A stretch of 64,000 nucleotides of DNA from positions 25,270,001 to 25,334,000 of the forward strand of contig JAFFJZ010000007.1 in assembly GCA_018340375.1 (NCBI GenBank), written 5' to 3'. The notes beneath the pieces were generated by a model. That model had not been told where the DNA came from, ran no database searches, and saw only the letters and a program-made list of their open reading frames with translations. Positions 11,422 through 22,589 of this stretch are shown here, one piece after another (position 1 is the stretch's first letter; each line of letters begins with the position of its first letter). This stretch comes from Gonatopus flavifemur (Eukaryota > Arthropoda > Insecta > Hymenoptera > Dryinidae). Made by a program: the position numbers and the translations under genes.

Positions 11422-11795
11422 TACACGGAGACAAAGGAATTCGCTGTGACAGCGAAATCTACTTTTGCTAGGTTCCTTTCGCCAGAGCAGCAAATTTTTT
11501 GCTGTGACAGCAAACTATTTGCTGTTCCAGCAATCTTGTTAGCTGCGACAGCGAATTTTTAGCTGTGCCAGCAAAAAATGTTTGCTATCCCAGAAAAATT
11601 GGTTTGCTATTCTATACATAATACTGAAAATTTGCTGGCGGAGCAAACATTTTTTGCTGCCACAGCTAAAAAATTGCTGTCGTAGCTAACACGATTGCTG
11701 TTATAGCAAATTTTTAGCTAGGTCAGCGAAAAAATTTGCCATTCTATGTATAATACCTCGATTTGCTGCGTCAGCAAATTTTTTCTCTCCGTGTA
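11422..11795. mobile_element. Foldback element, TACACGGAGA termini, filled with GCTGnnnCAGC words
   Basis: Termini are TACACGGAGACAAAGG and TTTTTTCTCTCCGTGTA. Between them the sequence is almost wholly diverged copies of TTTGCTGnnnCAGCAAA and related GCTG/CAGC pairs (for example GCTGTGACAGC, GCTGTTCCAGC, GCTGCGACAGC) separated by A/T spacers. Each word is itself a small hairpin. There is no ORF. Confidence 0.85.
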
Positions 11796-13790
11796 AATTT
11801 CAATATCTGAAGCCTGACTGGACATCAGATTGAAAATAATCTGACCTTGAATTTTTTTTTTCCTCAAATGGAAACATTATTCGAGGGAGGGAGTCGTTAA
11901 ATTTTTTTTTTCAATCGTAATAAGGACAGCACTTTAACGAACAAGAGAGTAGATATATTATAGTTCCAGAGAAAATTCTCAGAATCGAATGATCAAGGGC
12001 CTATCAAGATACGAGGGAGCGATTGAGTGGAATTAAGAATGACACGATATACCTATGACGATAGATCTTGAGAATGGGTCGAGAGAAATCACATATAATC
12101 TGCTCGTCGTCGACGATTGACCTTTTCACGGTGATTACATTGCGCCACGATAGATTTATAGATAAGGGAGAGCTAGTGCCCTTATGCGCCCGTATCAAAG
12201 AATTCAGAGGAATTATTTTCGCCCATTAATCATTGAAGCATCTCTTGAGATGATTTTATTTATAGTTCCACTCTCTTTATTTATCCTTCATTTCGATTTC
12301 ATTCATTTCAATTCATGCTGTATGGATTTTCATAATAGTTTTTGTGTTAAATTTTTTCCTTATTATTATATATTCAATTCGCTCATCTGGGGTTCGCATC
12401 GAATGTTTGATAAACCAAAATCATTTGAAAAGATTTGTTTTTCAAATATTCCTACAGAGAAAGTTTGGGAATGGATAACATGTACAATTTCATCTCTGCC
12501 TTTACCGATATCATCGAGAAAATTGCCTCTATCTTTGTACAATTTGGAACCAAGCAATATCCATGAGATATATCGAGGAGACTTCGGAGAAGATACTCCA
12601 CAATATTTTCAAACGATTTCGAGGAAGACTGGAAGCTGGTGTCATCATCGCGGGAAAACGGTCGTTCAGGGCCATATCATCATCGAGCTCGAAAGGAGTT
12701 CGAATACATTTGAAAAGGAACGGAGGACAACTTCATGTATGCATATATCCTTATATGATTACATGGGATATACATATACAGATGTATACGTGGATACACC
12801 TTATAACTATTAAGGTATTCATGGCCCCTTGGAGGCCATGCTGTTTTGAAATATGACACCGCGGGTCACCCAGTACATGCTTACGCACAAGTGAAGAAAA
12901 TACTCAAGGAAGAACGTATGTCTATCCTTTTTCTTTTCTCCTACCAGTAAATATATACTTCTTTGTCACAAAAAGAGAAAATGGTAATACGGATACCTAC
13001 ACATGCGAATGAGGAGGGATGAAAAAAAAAAGAAGAAAGAAGAGAGACGAGAATCCTCTTGAAGTACTTACACCACCGGCACGGTTTTCCATATTATTTA
13101 CAACCTCGTGTGTTGGGTACATACTTATTTCGCTATAACTCCAGACCAACCAAGACGACTCAATTTTGATGTTGATGCCACTGTATGAGGATATATATAG
13201 AAATGCGATATTCCGTGTTACCCAATTGGTTGAGCGATATCGTATAATATTCTAGTAGATAATACGGATGTCGTGTAAAATATGTGACGCGGTTCATTAT
13301 GTTGTACATTGCTCTCGAAATATGAGCGGGAGAATTCATGTCTGTGTTTTAAAATTATTGTATGATAATTATCTGATTCGTTTCAGAGCCTGATGAGCGA
13401 GAGAATACTATGAATCATCCCTAGTTGGGTACCCTTCCAGTCAAAATAATTTTGCAGTGACACTCGGCAAGCGATCTTCTTATCCTCACGTTTCAAGACT
13501 TTTGTAACGGGTGAATTCTATCCTTTTTGGAAATTTGTACCTTCTGAAAAGATTCGACTGTATTTTAAGGGAGGGGGGGGGGGGGTACAAAAAGTGATGC
13601 AAAACCATGAGGATTTTAATCGGGAGGTATGGTATCAAAAAGTCATAAGGTGAATTGAAAAATCGATAACATGATTTCTGAAAAAAAGGAATCGCAATGT
13701 TCTGAATTTCTATAATAGGATGAGTACCCATATACAAATTTTTAAGTTCCGGCAATGCTGACAATAGAATATAGCTTGGCGCAATGTTAA
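11796..13790. other. Repeat-poor unassigned region
   Basis: No known protein or RNA is recognised. Overlapping forward ORFs of 209 and 97 codons at 12184-12856 have no family motif. A run of G occurs near 13571-13586. Confidence 0.4.
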
Positions 13791-14521
13791 CAGCCAAGGC
13801 TTGGCAATCTGTAAATATTCAATGTTGATTAACAACAAATATAATGTTGCACCGATATCGGTGTTCAACCAATTTCGGTTGTCAGTCTACCATTGATTCA
13901 GAATTCCGCCAGGTTTGGCGCTCGCTAGGCTCATGCCTGGTCCAACATTGACCGAACGATAGATTCTATTGGAAGTGGGGATCTTTTGGAACGTGGTTGA
14001 ATATTGCCACAAACTTTTGATGGCTGAATTGCTACACTGAGAGAAATTCTTATAATGACTGTAACTAAAACGTCTCAATTAAATATTTTCAATGACAGCT
14101 ACTAAAAATTTGAATGGTTCGACTAAGAAATTATAGTTAATATATAATCAAGCTTGTTTTCGTATTCAATTGTCTTTGGACACTTTCCTTCCTTTCAAAC
14201 GTATAGGACGCGTGAGTCAAAGTTGTCAAAATCGCTACTTTAAATTGTGCAATTTGGATTGTCGGGGGTCTAAAGGTTGAATTGATTTCGAATGCGTATT
14301 TTTCTCTACGATGGGAGTGGTATCTTCACAAGGCATTCACTCTTATATGTACAAACGTAGTAACAAGTATTGATATAGGTTATAAATTGGAATCAAACGA
14401 TATAGTTCCCCTGGTCGACATTGCGATAAGAGTGGATAAAATGTTCAAGAACAAGACGAACATGAACCCTAGTGTCATTTTTTAACCTTTGTCATATGAT
14501 TTTCGTAGATTGTTATCTAGG

Positions 14522-14790
14522 TTCCCATACAGGGTTCAACAATTGGCCCAATAATGGCACGTTACTGGACCACAAACGGCGTTCTTTGCCCATTAATGGC
14601 GCCCATTAATTGCCCATCAATGGTTAATTGCTGGATGATAACGTGGGTCCAGTAATGGCAATAAATAATGGGCCATGTATAAAATTATTGATTGGCCCAG
14701 TAATGGGGCTAAATGATCTAAACGATTTATGGCCAGAAATTTCGGGATAATGTTCGAATGTTAGCCACCAATGGCAGATTACGAGGGCAT
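14522..14790. repeat. Foldback island with TGGCCCATTAATGG words
   Basis: The left end TTCCCATACAGGGTTCAAC is followed by repeated ATTGGCCCA, CCATTAATGG and TGGGCC words in both orientations. It is related to the island at 8011-8330 by terminus and vocabulary. The right end is not clear. Confidence 0.55.
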
Positions 14791-15235
14791 AATAATAATG
14801 ATATCCAATGGTAATATGACTGCGTTCCAGAATAATCGGTTCAGTATTAGTTCAAATGAGTGGTTAAGCGTGACCCAAAACACTTTTTTGTTTTTGGGAT
14901 GTTTGTCATTCCAGTTTTCACAAGATCAGAAATGGATTTTTGAATGGAATGGATCTTCAAATTTTTTTGTTATTTACATGAGAAAGTAATTGATTATCTA
15001 TATGAATAAGAATTCATTTGAATCATGTAAAACGTATTTGATGGATATGAATTATTTATTCAACGTAATAGAAATAAGGCCAAAACAAACTTTTTTCAGG
15101 GGTGATTACGAATACGTGTAGCTAAGTTACCAATCGAGTGTTTCTCGCGAGTAGTGAGAGATCTGTACAAGGAATATATGAGACTCAAATAATTCTCTGG
15201 AAGAACAGTCAATCGTTGTTTACAAGTTACACCAG

Positions 15236-15331
15236 AGGCCCGACTAGAAATTTGGTCGGGCAAACCTCAGGGCCTTGTGTTACCTTCTGAGGCCCCTACT
15301 TTTACCTCACCAAATTTCTAGCCGGGGGGCT
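15236..15331. mobile_element. 96-bp foldback element, GGCCCGACTAGAAATTTGG terminus
   Basis: Left AGGCCCGACTAGAAATTTGG is complementary to right CCAAATTTCTAGCCGGGGG. The interior has CCTCAGGGCC and GAGGCCCC words. The termini match the CCC-N-R-N-TAGAAATTT class. Confidence 0.75.
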
Positions 15332-15499
15332 CTTAATGCTGATTCATATTGTTGTATACTTCTCATAGCAAACTTTAGCGACAAAAAACACCGAGTTGTT
15401 GACAGATAAATTGGGAAAACATAATAAGATCCCAAATAACATATATTGGAAATTGTGAAATGCGCATACTTTTTATATATTTTTGGGTTATTTGTTTTA

Positions 15500-15720
15500 C
15501 AGTTTTATCATTGGCGCAACATTGATGAACAAATTTGTATATTGTCCGCCAATGATGGTCTATTTCATTGTCATTTCTGCACCAATGATGGCGCTCCAAT
15601 GGAAAAACACATTGATGACTCATAAAATGATATTATCATTTCAGTGTTGTGTCATGCTTGGTTGCCAAGCCTCGGCCATACTTTATCTATATTGCGCCAT
15701 GCTAGCGCCAATGGTCAATT
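15500..15720. repeat. Island of ATTGGCGC/GCGCCAAT words
   Basis: Words such as CATTGGCGCAA, CCAATGATGGCGCTCCAATGG and GCGCCATGCTAGCGCCAATGG repeat in both orientations. A forward ORF of 106 codons over it is an artefact of the repeat. Confidence 0.4.
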
Positions 15721-15775
15721 TCTGTATGGATACACTATCTCAATCTGAAAGAGTGAAAAATCACATATTGCACTG

Positions 15776-16733
15776 TAGGGGAGAGTCGGATAAAACCGGG
15801 TAGGTGAGTCAAACCGGGTACCTAAATATCTCCCTGGTTAGTGCTTCTTTCTGACAGCAAACGCTTGGACTAGTAGCAGTAAACATTTTGGGCAGTTGAA
15901 AAGAATAACAGCATGGGTGCAACGCGGTTTCTCACTTGAAACGTTGTTTGAAGTTTTCTGCGAAAAAAAAGTCAAAGTTGTTGCATTTGTGTAGTGAGTT
16001 TCAAGTGCCTTTACCAGTCTCTCAAGGAAGAGGCACGTACATACTTTAATTGAGCATGTTTTCCTGCACAGAGAAAAGTTCATATTAAAGATTACTATAT
16101 TTTGATGGTACTCGTGGGATGTACTTTATTATGAGGCTCAGAACTGTATTTATTTCAAATTATAATATATTTATCTTTATCCTCACGAGAGAGTATGGTG
16201 AATGCTCGTATACTTGTGGTTTATAACGACATAATCAAGTATATCCCAAAAGTACAATATAAATATGGTAATGTCTAATATGAAATTTTTACTGTGTTTG
16301 CGTATTCTCATGTTTTATTAATCCGCCTAGAGCAACGCATAATATATCTAAGCCATATTGAACTCAACAAGTTACTGTGGGGTCAAACCGGGTACTAGAG
16401 ATTTTACCATCCAATTCATGAAATTTACTAAAATTTGTGTTCTAATTTTGAAATAGTCATCGAAATATGTTAATTCTTGAAGATCCCTTTGTGCGTGCTT
16501 GCGACTTTTGTTCTTAACTGAGTGAATCCGAAAAAAATTCTTCCTCTGAACAATTTCTTTTAGTTGGTCAAAATATATCAATTTTCAAACATGACTCATG
16601 TCTCTTTTCGAAATCTTTATCGAATTCAACAGTTGGTCATAAAAATTTCACAATTTAGAAGTGTTTTGCATTGATTCAAACGAGTACCCGGTTTTAGCCT
16701 ACCCATGGGGTGAAACCGGCTTCTTGTACCTTT
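15776..16733. repeat. Repeat with AAACCGGGTA ends
   Basis: The left end contains GATAAAACCGGGTAGG and CAAACCGGGTACC. The right end contains the complements GTACCCGGTTTTAGCCTACC and GGTGAAACCGGC. One further CAAACCGGGTAC copy lies near 16384. It is a probable decayed non-autonomous element; no transposase is seen. Confidence 0.5.
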
Positions 16734-16990
16734 TGAGCAAAACGAGTATAAAAAAAATTGAATCAATTTTAGATAGATAGATATGTTTATTTATGTTCTA
16801 CGATGAACATCCTGTGGAACAATTGAGAAAGAAGTATAAACAATAACAAAGATATTATATACAAAAATACTTATATATATACAGCATTAAACCCACAGCC
16901 CGAAAAGCAAAAAGAAGGCAGAATGAATGAACTTAAAAATGAAGATGAAATGAGAATGAGAGTGAGGATGAGATTACAAAGGTGTGAGAA

Positions 16991-17120
16991 ATGAAAATAC
17001 AGATATAAGATAGAGATACAATAGTTATAAATGCGCAGAATGAAGATGAAGGCAAATGAAAATACAGATATAAAATAGAGATACAATAGTTATAAATGCG
17101 CAGAATGAAGATGAAGGCAA
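16991..17120. repeat. 65-bp tandem duplication in the LINE 3' region
   Basis: Two adjacent 65-bp units (16991-17055, 17056-17120) differ at a single position by eye. Confidence 0.85.
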
Positions 17121-17170
17121 GAAAAGCGTAAGATGAACCACGATGAACCTACTTGAAAAGGAGTATATGT

Positions 17171-18730
17171 CTATGAGTGAGAAAGGGTGGAGGTGAGCAA
17201 GAAGTCATAATACCTCTTTTTGAAGACGTTAGGGGAAGAGCTACACTTGATGTTATCTGGGATCGTGTTCCAGAGTTTACTACCTGTTATCAAAAAAGAT
17301 TTTTGATATGTGGTAGTACGATGCAGTGGTATTTTAAGGAGCCCCCTATTCGATCTAGTGCAACGAATTGCATCAGAGGTACCAAAGTTAAAACGATCGT
17401 AAAGAAAAGGAGGATCCTTGAAAGCAAATAGATGATGCAAGTACGACCCCAGGAAAAATTTCCGTCGCTCAGAAAGTTTGAGCCAGCCGAGGCGCGTGGA
17501 GAAAGGAGAGATGTGGACATCTTTCCTGAGATTGAAAATAAACCGCACGCAGGCATTCAGTTTACGCTGCAGACGTATACTGTCTCCTTCGGAGAGATCA
17601 GTGAGAACTAAGCAACAATAATCAAAATAGGGTATAACTAGCGTTGAAATCAGTTTAGTTCTCATCTGGATAGAGAGTGCGTTGCCATTAAGTCGCAATT
17701 GGTAGAGTGCGCACGAGACTTTCCTGCAGACAGAAGTTACTTGCTCATTCCAATTAAGAGAAGGTGTCAGAATAATCCCAAGCGATTTAAGCGAAGAGAC
17801 AAGATTTATAGGGGTGCCCTGAAGTATGATGTCCGGTAAGGAGCGAAGGGAAATATCGTTGACGTAACGTGGAGAACCAAGGATCATGCAATTGGTTTTC
17901 AAGGGGTTCAGAATTAGGTAGTTGGTGGAGCACCAGCTGGCAATTCTCTGTATATCGTAATTCAATTTCGAGATACATTCGTCTATGAGAAAAGGTGAAG
18001 TATGCAAATAAATATAAAAGTGATCAGCGAATTTAAAGAGTTTACAATGGTGAATAATCGAATTTATGTCGGTGACATACAGTGCGAATAAGAGAGGGCC
18101 CAGGCGAGAGCCTTGGGGAACACCTGAGGTAACTGGAGTTCATTCGGAGCAACCTTTAGAGCTTCTAACTGATTGCGTGCGACCAGATAGATAGGACCAA
18201 AACCACTTCAGCACGGGGATAGATATATTGAAAGAAGCGAGTTTTTGTATAAGCACAGAGTGGTTAACGGTATCAAAAGCTCTTGAGAAATCAAACCCCA
18301 CCAAAAGAGTGATCATGCGCTTATCAATCGCTTCACGAACATCATCAGTCAATTTTAAAAGAGCAGTTTGAGTGGAGCGGTGTTTGATGAATCCACACTG
18401 ATATTGGTCGAGTAGAGAATTCTTGGTCAAAAAATCACACAAGAAGTGATGGACGATCTTTTCAAGTATTTTAGATGACTCACAGAGAATGGAGATAGGG
18501 CGAAAATCACGTGGAGTTTGTGGAGATCTTGTTTTAGGTATAGGTGTAATGAAGGAGCGTTTCCACGCCATAGGAAAGAGAGATAGCATGAGAGAGGAAT
18601 TGAATAAGGTCAGTAGGAATGGAAAAATGGACGGAGCGATCAGGTTAAGGAATCGACCAGGAAGCCCATCTGGAGGAATAGTATTTGAGTTAGAAAAATG
18701 ATAGAAATGTAGCAGATCATGAGGAGTCAA
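17171..18730 (-). pseudogene. LINE reverse transcriptase pseudogene
   Basis: In order along the protein: PDGLPGRFLNL, the KRSFITPIPK and RPISILCESSKILEKIV blocks, QCGFIKHRSTQTALL, VGFDFSRAFDTVNH (first catalytic aspartates), SGVPQGSRLGPLLF and FADHFYIY. The last should be FADD, so one catalytic aspartate has become His. There is also an in-frame stop just upstream of TPVTSGVPQG, which splits the frame into 18140-18730 and 17171-18007. The C-terminal section (SLGIILTPSLNWNEQV, PYFDYCCLVL, RLQRKLNACVRFIF, FRKRYYDFL-like end) is intact. The copy is inactive. Confidence 0.92.
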
Positions 18731-19365
18731 GTGAGGGAAATTTTAGAGCAATATACGAAAGTTATGTTGTGGATGAGTGATTAAGGAAACCAAAAAGCTT
18801 TGATTCGTTAATCTATTGATAGTAGGAACTTCTCTATGACCGATTGAAGTTATGGCACCCGGTCCGACCTTGCCCTACAAAACTGGAAGTAACAAGCTTT
18901 GGGTCATTTCAATCGGACGTCTAGTTTTTATGCAATTACTCCCACAGGTTTTTCAATGATTGTGAAGATGAAAACTGGAGAAAACACACTTTCCCTCATT
19001 ATTTCCCATTGGAAAAAAATTTTTCATCAACTTGAAACATACACGAATATACTCTAAAAAGTTCGTTTTATTCAATTATTTTTTTCCTATCTAAAAAGAT
19101 GCTCCAACAAACGCTGTTTTAAGGCCTCCTGGAGCAGGATTCCCCCTCAATTTACAAGAAAAACTAGGTCGCAACGATGTCCAGAAGAAAAAATTTTTTT
19201 TCAACTTTTGGCGGTTAGTTGAAGTAAAAATTACAATATTCACCCTAAAAATGGCACCATTTTGTAGCTGTAGAATCGGTATTAAGCCAAAAAAAAACAG
19301 AACGAAAAAGAAAATCGTGGAATATGTATTGTAAAATTATGTTTAACATGATGAATTGGATCCCA

Positions 19366-19458
19366 TAGAGCACATCAGTTCAGAAAGAGTTCATAATGAA
19401 TTCATTTTTAACTACAAGAATTGAAAATGAATGCATTAAGAACTCTCTGTTTTTGAGA
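19366..19458. repeat. Foldback with TTCAGAAAGAGTTCATAATG arms
   Basis: Left CAGTTCAGAAAGAGTTCATA pairs loosely with right GCATTAAGAACTCTCTG. The same arm sequence flanks the larger foldback at about 51216-51530, so these are two members of one family. Confidence 0.6.
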
Positions 19459-19781
19459 TATCATGGACACCGATCACAAAATTATTTCCTGGTATATAGA
19501 GGAGAATATTCTAAAGACTTTCAATAGATGCTTTGTAGAACATTGTGAACGTTGTGAGAAGGTTCTATGGAAATTTCTTCTATACACTTCACATCTTATC
19601 AGAGTATTATAGGTACGTTTGTTTTTTGTATATTATCAGAATGTTTCCAGAATATTCTGTGCCACATGGAAGACTTACTTTTGTTTCATTCTTTTCATTA
19701 TTCTAACTTGTTTTTTCTAAAACGCGGCGTGCTGTTCAGCTTTTTGAATTTAAAATCATGCACCCACTTATTATCCCAGCC

Positions 19782-20443
19782 CAGTGATGTGAAATGACCG
19801 GTCATGAGAAATTCAGACATGTCATGGTCATTATGACCGTCATGTGACCGTCATTGACGGTCAGATTTTTCACAGATTGTAAGTGAAAATGACCGTCAAA
19901 AAATTATCTGACTGGTCATGACCAGACAATTAATAATTTTTATTAAACTTTCTTTAATAAAAATCTCGAATATGTTTTATTACAAATCATGGTTATCTGT
20001 TTACAAAATAATGATAATAAAATGAATATTTATATGTCGTTCTACACGGAAAAAAAGGAATCGTTGCAGCAGCTACTCGCGTAGACGATTTTCGACCATC
20101 TACGTAAAATAGTTTCGGCAACTGCTTATTAGTAGATGGTCGAAAATCGTCTACGTGAGTAGCTGCTACAGCTATTCCTTTTTTCGTGTAAGTATATCAA
20201 CTCAAAATTAAATTGTCCATCAAGGTTCCGGAGTTCAATATATTCTTAAAACCTTACAACATTATTGAAGTATGTCCCGCTGCACTAGATCACTTTAGAT
20301 GTTAGTTTGACCGTCAAAAATTTTTCTGACTGGTCAGTGTGACCTGACCGTCAAAACTGACAAAAATTGTTCTCGTCAAGTGACAGTCATAACCGTCACA
20401 TGACCAGTCATTTGACCGGTCATTTGACGTGCTCACATCACTG
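19782..20443. mobile_element. hAT-type non-autonomous element with 8-bp target duplication, TGACCGGTCA words
   Basis: A perfect 8-bp duplication TCCCAGCC (19774-19781 and 20444-20451) flanks termini CAGTGATGTGAAATGACC and its diverged complement ending CACATCACTG. Eight-base duplications with CAG/CTG ends are diagnostic of hAT insertion. The interior is packed with TGACCGGTCA, GACCGTCA and TGACGGTCA words. A different hairpin element (20043-20190) has inserted into it. Confidence 0.92.
20043..20190. mobile_element. 148-bp hairpin element with TACACGGAAAAAAAGGAAT ends, nested
   Basis: Termini TACACGGAAAAAAAGGAA and TTCCTTTTTTCGTGTA. The inner arms GTAGACGATTTTCGACCATC and GATGGTCGAAAATCGTCTAC are perfect complements. 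It lies inside the hAT-type element 19782-20443, so it is the younger insertion. Confidence 0.88.
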
Positions 20444-20487
20444 TCCCAGCCTCATTATCTTAATGAATGAGTGTTCTTCCAACTGAT

Positions 20488-20815
20488 CCCAATCAGAAAA
20501 ATCCGTGATATGCCAATGTTGACAATAGGTGCAGTACAGTGCCAGTATTGGGTCTCCAACAATTGGTCAACACATACGGGATCAGTACTGGATACATAAA
20601 AATACAATGATATGCCTGTACTGATAAACCAGTACTGAGAACTTAATACCGGCTAGGTAGTAACCCAGTACTGGCCCTGCACTGATTGCGAATAATGATA
20701 TCAGTACTCAATCCCCAGTACTGAAAAGCGTTATCATTCCAGACAAATGCCAGTACCCTGCCAGTCTTGGCTAGTACTGGTGCAGTACTGCGTCTGTTGT
20801 AAATTTCTGGTTGGG
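20488..20815. mobile_element. Foldback element, CCCAATCAGAAAAAT termini, CCAGTACTGG words
   Basis: Left CCCAATCAGAAAAAT and right AAATTTCTGGTTGGG are complementary. The interior contains many copies of CAGTACTG/CCAGTACTGG and half-words (TGCCAGTA, CAGTACAG) in both orientations. There is no ORF. Confidence 0.82.
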
Positions 20816-20939
20816 ACTTGAGGTTTTAGAAAGATATTTCTAAAAACTTGTACTTTTCCAAAAAAAAATTCCAGAAAAACGGATTTTCCAAAGTGGTTAT
20901 TCCATACCCTCCTCCCTCACGCCCCTAAAGGGATAACAC

Positions 20940-21627
20940 CACTTGCAACCCTCCAAAAATTACGCTTTTTAAGAATTAGAAAGTATCAATTCAAATTGAA
21001 GTACAACAAAATATTGAGATTTTTTGAAGTGCGAAATAATATTTAGTTTAATTCTTTTTTGTATGTATGGTGGCTTGGCAGGCGATCGACCGGAGCGCTA
21101 AGAAAATTCATTGGAGAAATAAATCAATCCAGGATTGATTCAAAACAATAAACCAAAAATAATTGGTTTTGTGTATCCCAAAAGCTGGCAAAATACGTGG
21201 CCCTTTTTTCTAAAATATGCATCTTTTACAAAATAGCATCGATTTGAAGAAAAGAATAGTAGTTTCTCCCCAAATTTCGTTACTTAATGTTGAATGAAAA
21301 ACGCGAATATTGATATTTCGACAAACGTATTCCACTACATGAACATATCATGAATAAAATAACAAAATAACCGCGCCAATTGATTGGAAATTGGCGGAAC
21401 TAGAGCTTTCACCCCGAATTTGAATGAGAATCATCTGCAATTTCTACATTCATGTCACCCACCCTTGCTACTTGCAGGTAAATCGGTCAGTCAATGAGCC
21501 TCAGATGTGGTTTTCGAAAGTCACCGAGCTGGAACGTGAACGTTTAGATTTTCGGGTCCATGAAAAGTACTTCAAGCCGGAAAAAAATGTTTTGATTTTT
21601 TGAAAATTTCAAAGTGGTGTTATCTCC
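20940..21627. mobile_element. Non-autonomous element homologous to 38686-39376
   Basis: It starts GGGATAACACCAC and ends GTGGTGTTATCTCC. About 690 bp align by eye with 38686-39376, sharing blocks such as AATTTCGTTACTTAATGTTG and ATTTTCGGGTCC. The TTAA flanks of the other copy have decayed here (CTAA/CTAA). Confidence 0.8.
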
Positions 21628-21797
21628 TAATAGGAATAGCCTTCAAAATGGTCTTTAAACGAGTACTTCGTGAACGAACCGAAGAAAGGACACCGTTGAA
21701 ATTCAACCTAAAATCGGTTTTTCGGGAAACAAGGACGGTAATCGGGAGACCTCCCGATAAATCGCAACCCTGTGTACGAACAGCGTTTTCCACTCAT

Positions 21798-22576
21798 CCC
21801 CTAGTAGAAAATTTTGATATGGAAAACATCAGGTCCAGATCAGGCATGCCTGATTTTTGTTCAGAGCCTGATTTGAGTATCTGATAAGGCCCTGACAAAA
21901 GTGTAACGCAGGGAAAATACAAGGTCCTGATCAGGAAAACCAAACGTGTTCCAATCAGGATCTGATCAGGGTAGTAATTGAATTCCCAATCAGGACCTGA
22001 TCCGGATGGTAGCGGAATTCCCAATCACGACCTCATCTGAGCTATATTCTAACATTCAATTTAATTTTCATGAAATTTTTTGAAACTCCCCCAACAGAAG
22101 AAATTCTACTGATGATCCGACTAGACCTCAGTTGAACATTTGAAAAAGAAAGGTAAATTTCTAATGAGTCTTGTGAAAATTCTGAATAGTTTGATACATT
22201 CATCGTTCTGAATTGATCAGGTCCTGATTCGGCTGTCTTGTCGGTTATCACATGATTGAAATACGGATCAGCCAAGGCAATCCTGATCAGGTCCTGATCG
22301 AGATATCTTGACAGTTACCTTACAATTCAAATACGGATGAGTCAAGGCAATCCTGATCAGGTTCTGATAGGAATACAATGTCTGAGTTACTGAAAGGGAA
22401 AATCTGACTGGGACCTGTCAACAACCTTGCGTTACATTGTTGTAAGGTCCTAAACAGGATGCCATGTCAGGACCTGATGAGGTAATAAAAAATTTTCCTT
22501 AATTAGGAGTTCCCTATTGCAGCCTTACGAGGGCCATGCTCCTAATAGGTAATTCCCTGTCAAATTTCTACTTGGG
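21798..22576. mobile_element. 779-bp foldback element, CCCCTAGTAGAAAATTT termini, ATCAGGACCTGAT words
   Basis: Left CCCCTAGTAGAAAATTT and right AAATTTCTACTTGGG are complementary. The interior repeats TGATCAGG, AGGACCTGAT and CCTGATCAGG words many times, on both strands, with variable spacers. Small ORFs in it follow from the repeats. Confidence 0.85.
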
Positions 22577-22589
22577 TCGAAGAGAGAAC

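Larger units (their letters stand above)
16771..18735 (-). mobile_element. 5'-truncated non-LTR retrotransposon (CR1/L2-like)
   Basis: On the minus strand this carries a reverse transcriptase domain followed by the C-terminal region typical of CR1/L2/Jockey-group LINEs, and it ends in a GATA microsatellite at about 16771-16783, a tail type used by L2-like elements instead of poly(A). The 3' untranslated part contains a 65-bp direct duplication (16991-17120). The endonuclease domain and 5' end are absent, as expected from truncated target-primed insertion. Clade assignment is tentative. Confidence 0.85.

Noticed and set aside
12184..12856. Overlapping forward ORFs of 209 and 97 codons
   Set aside because: They overlap in different frames, also overlap a reverse ORF, and have no recognisable motif. 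Probably chance.
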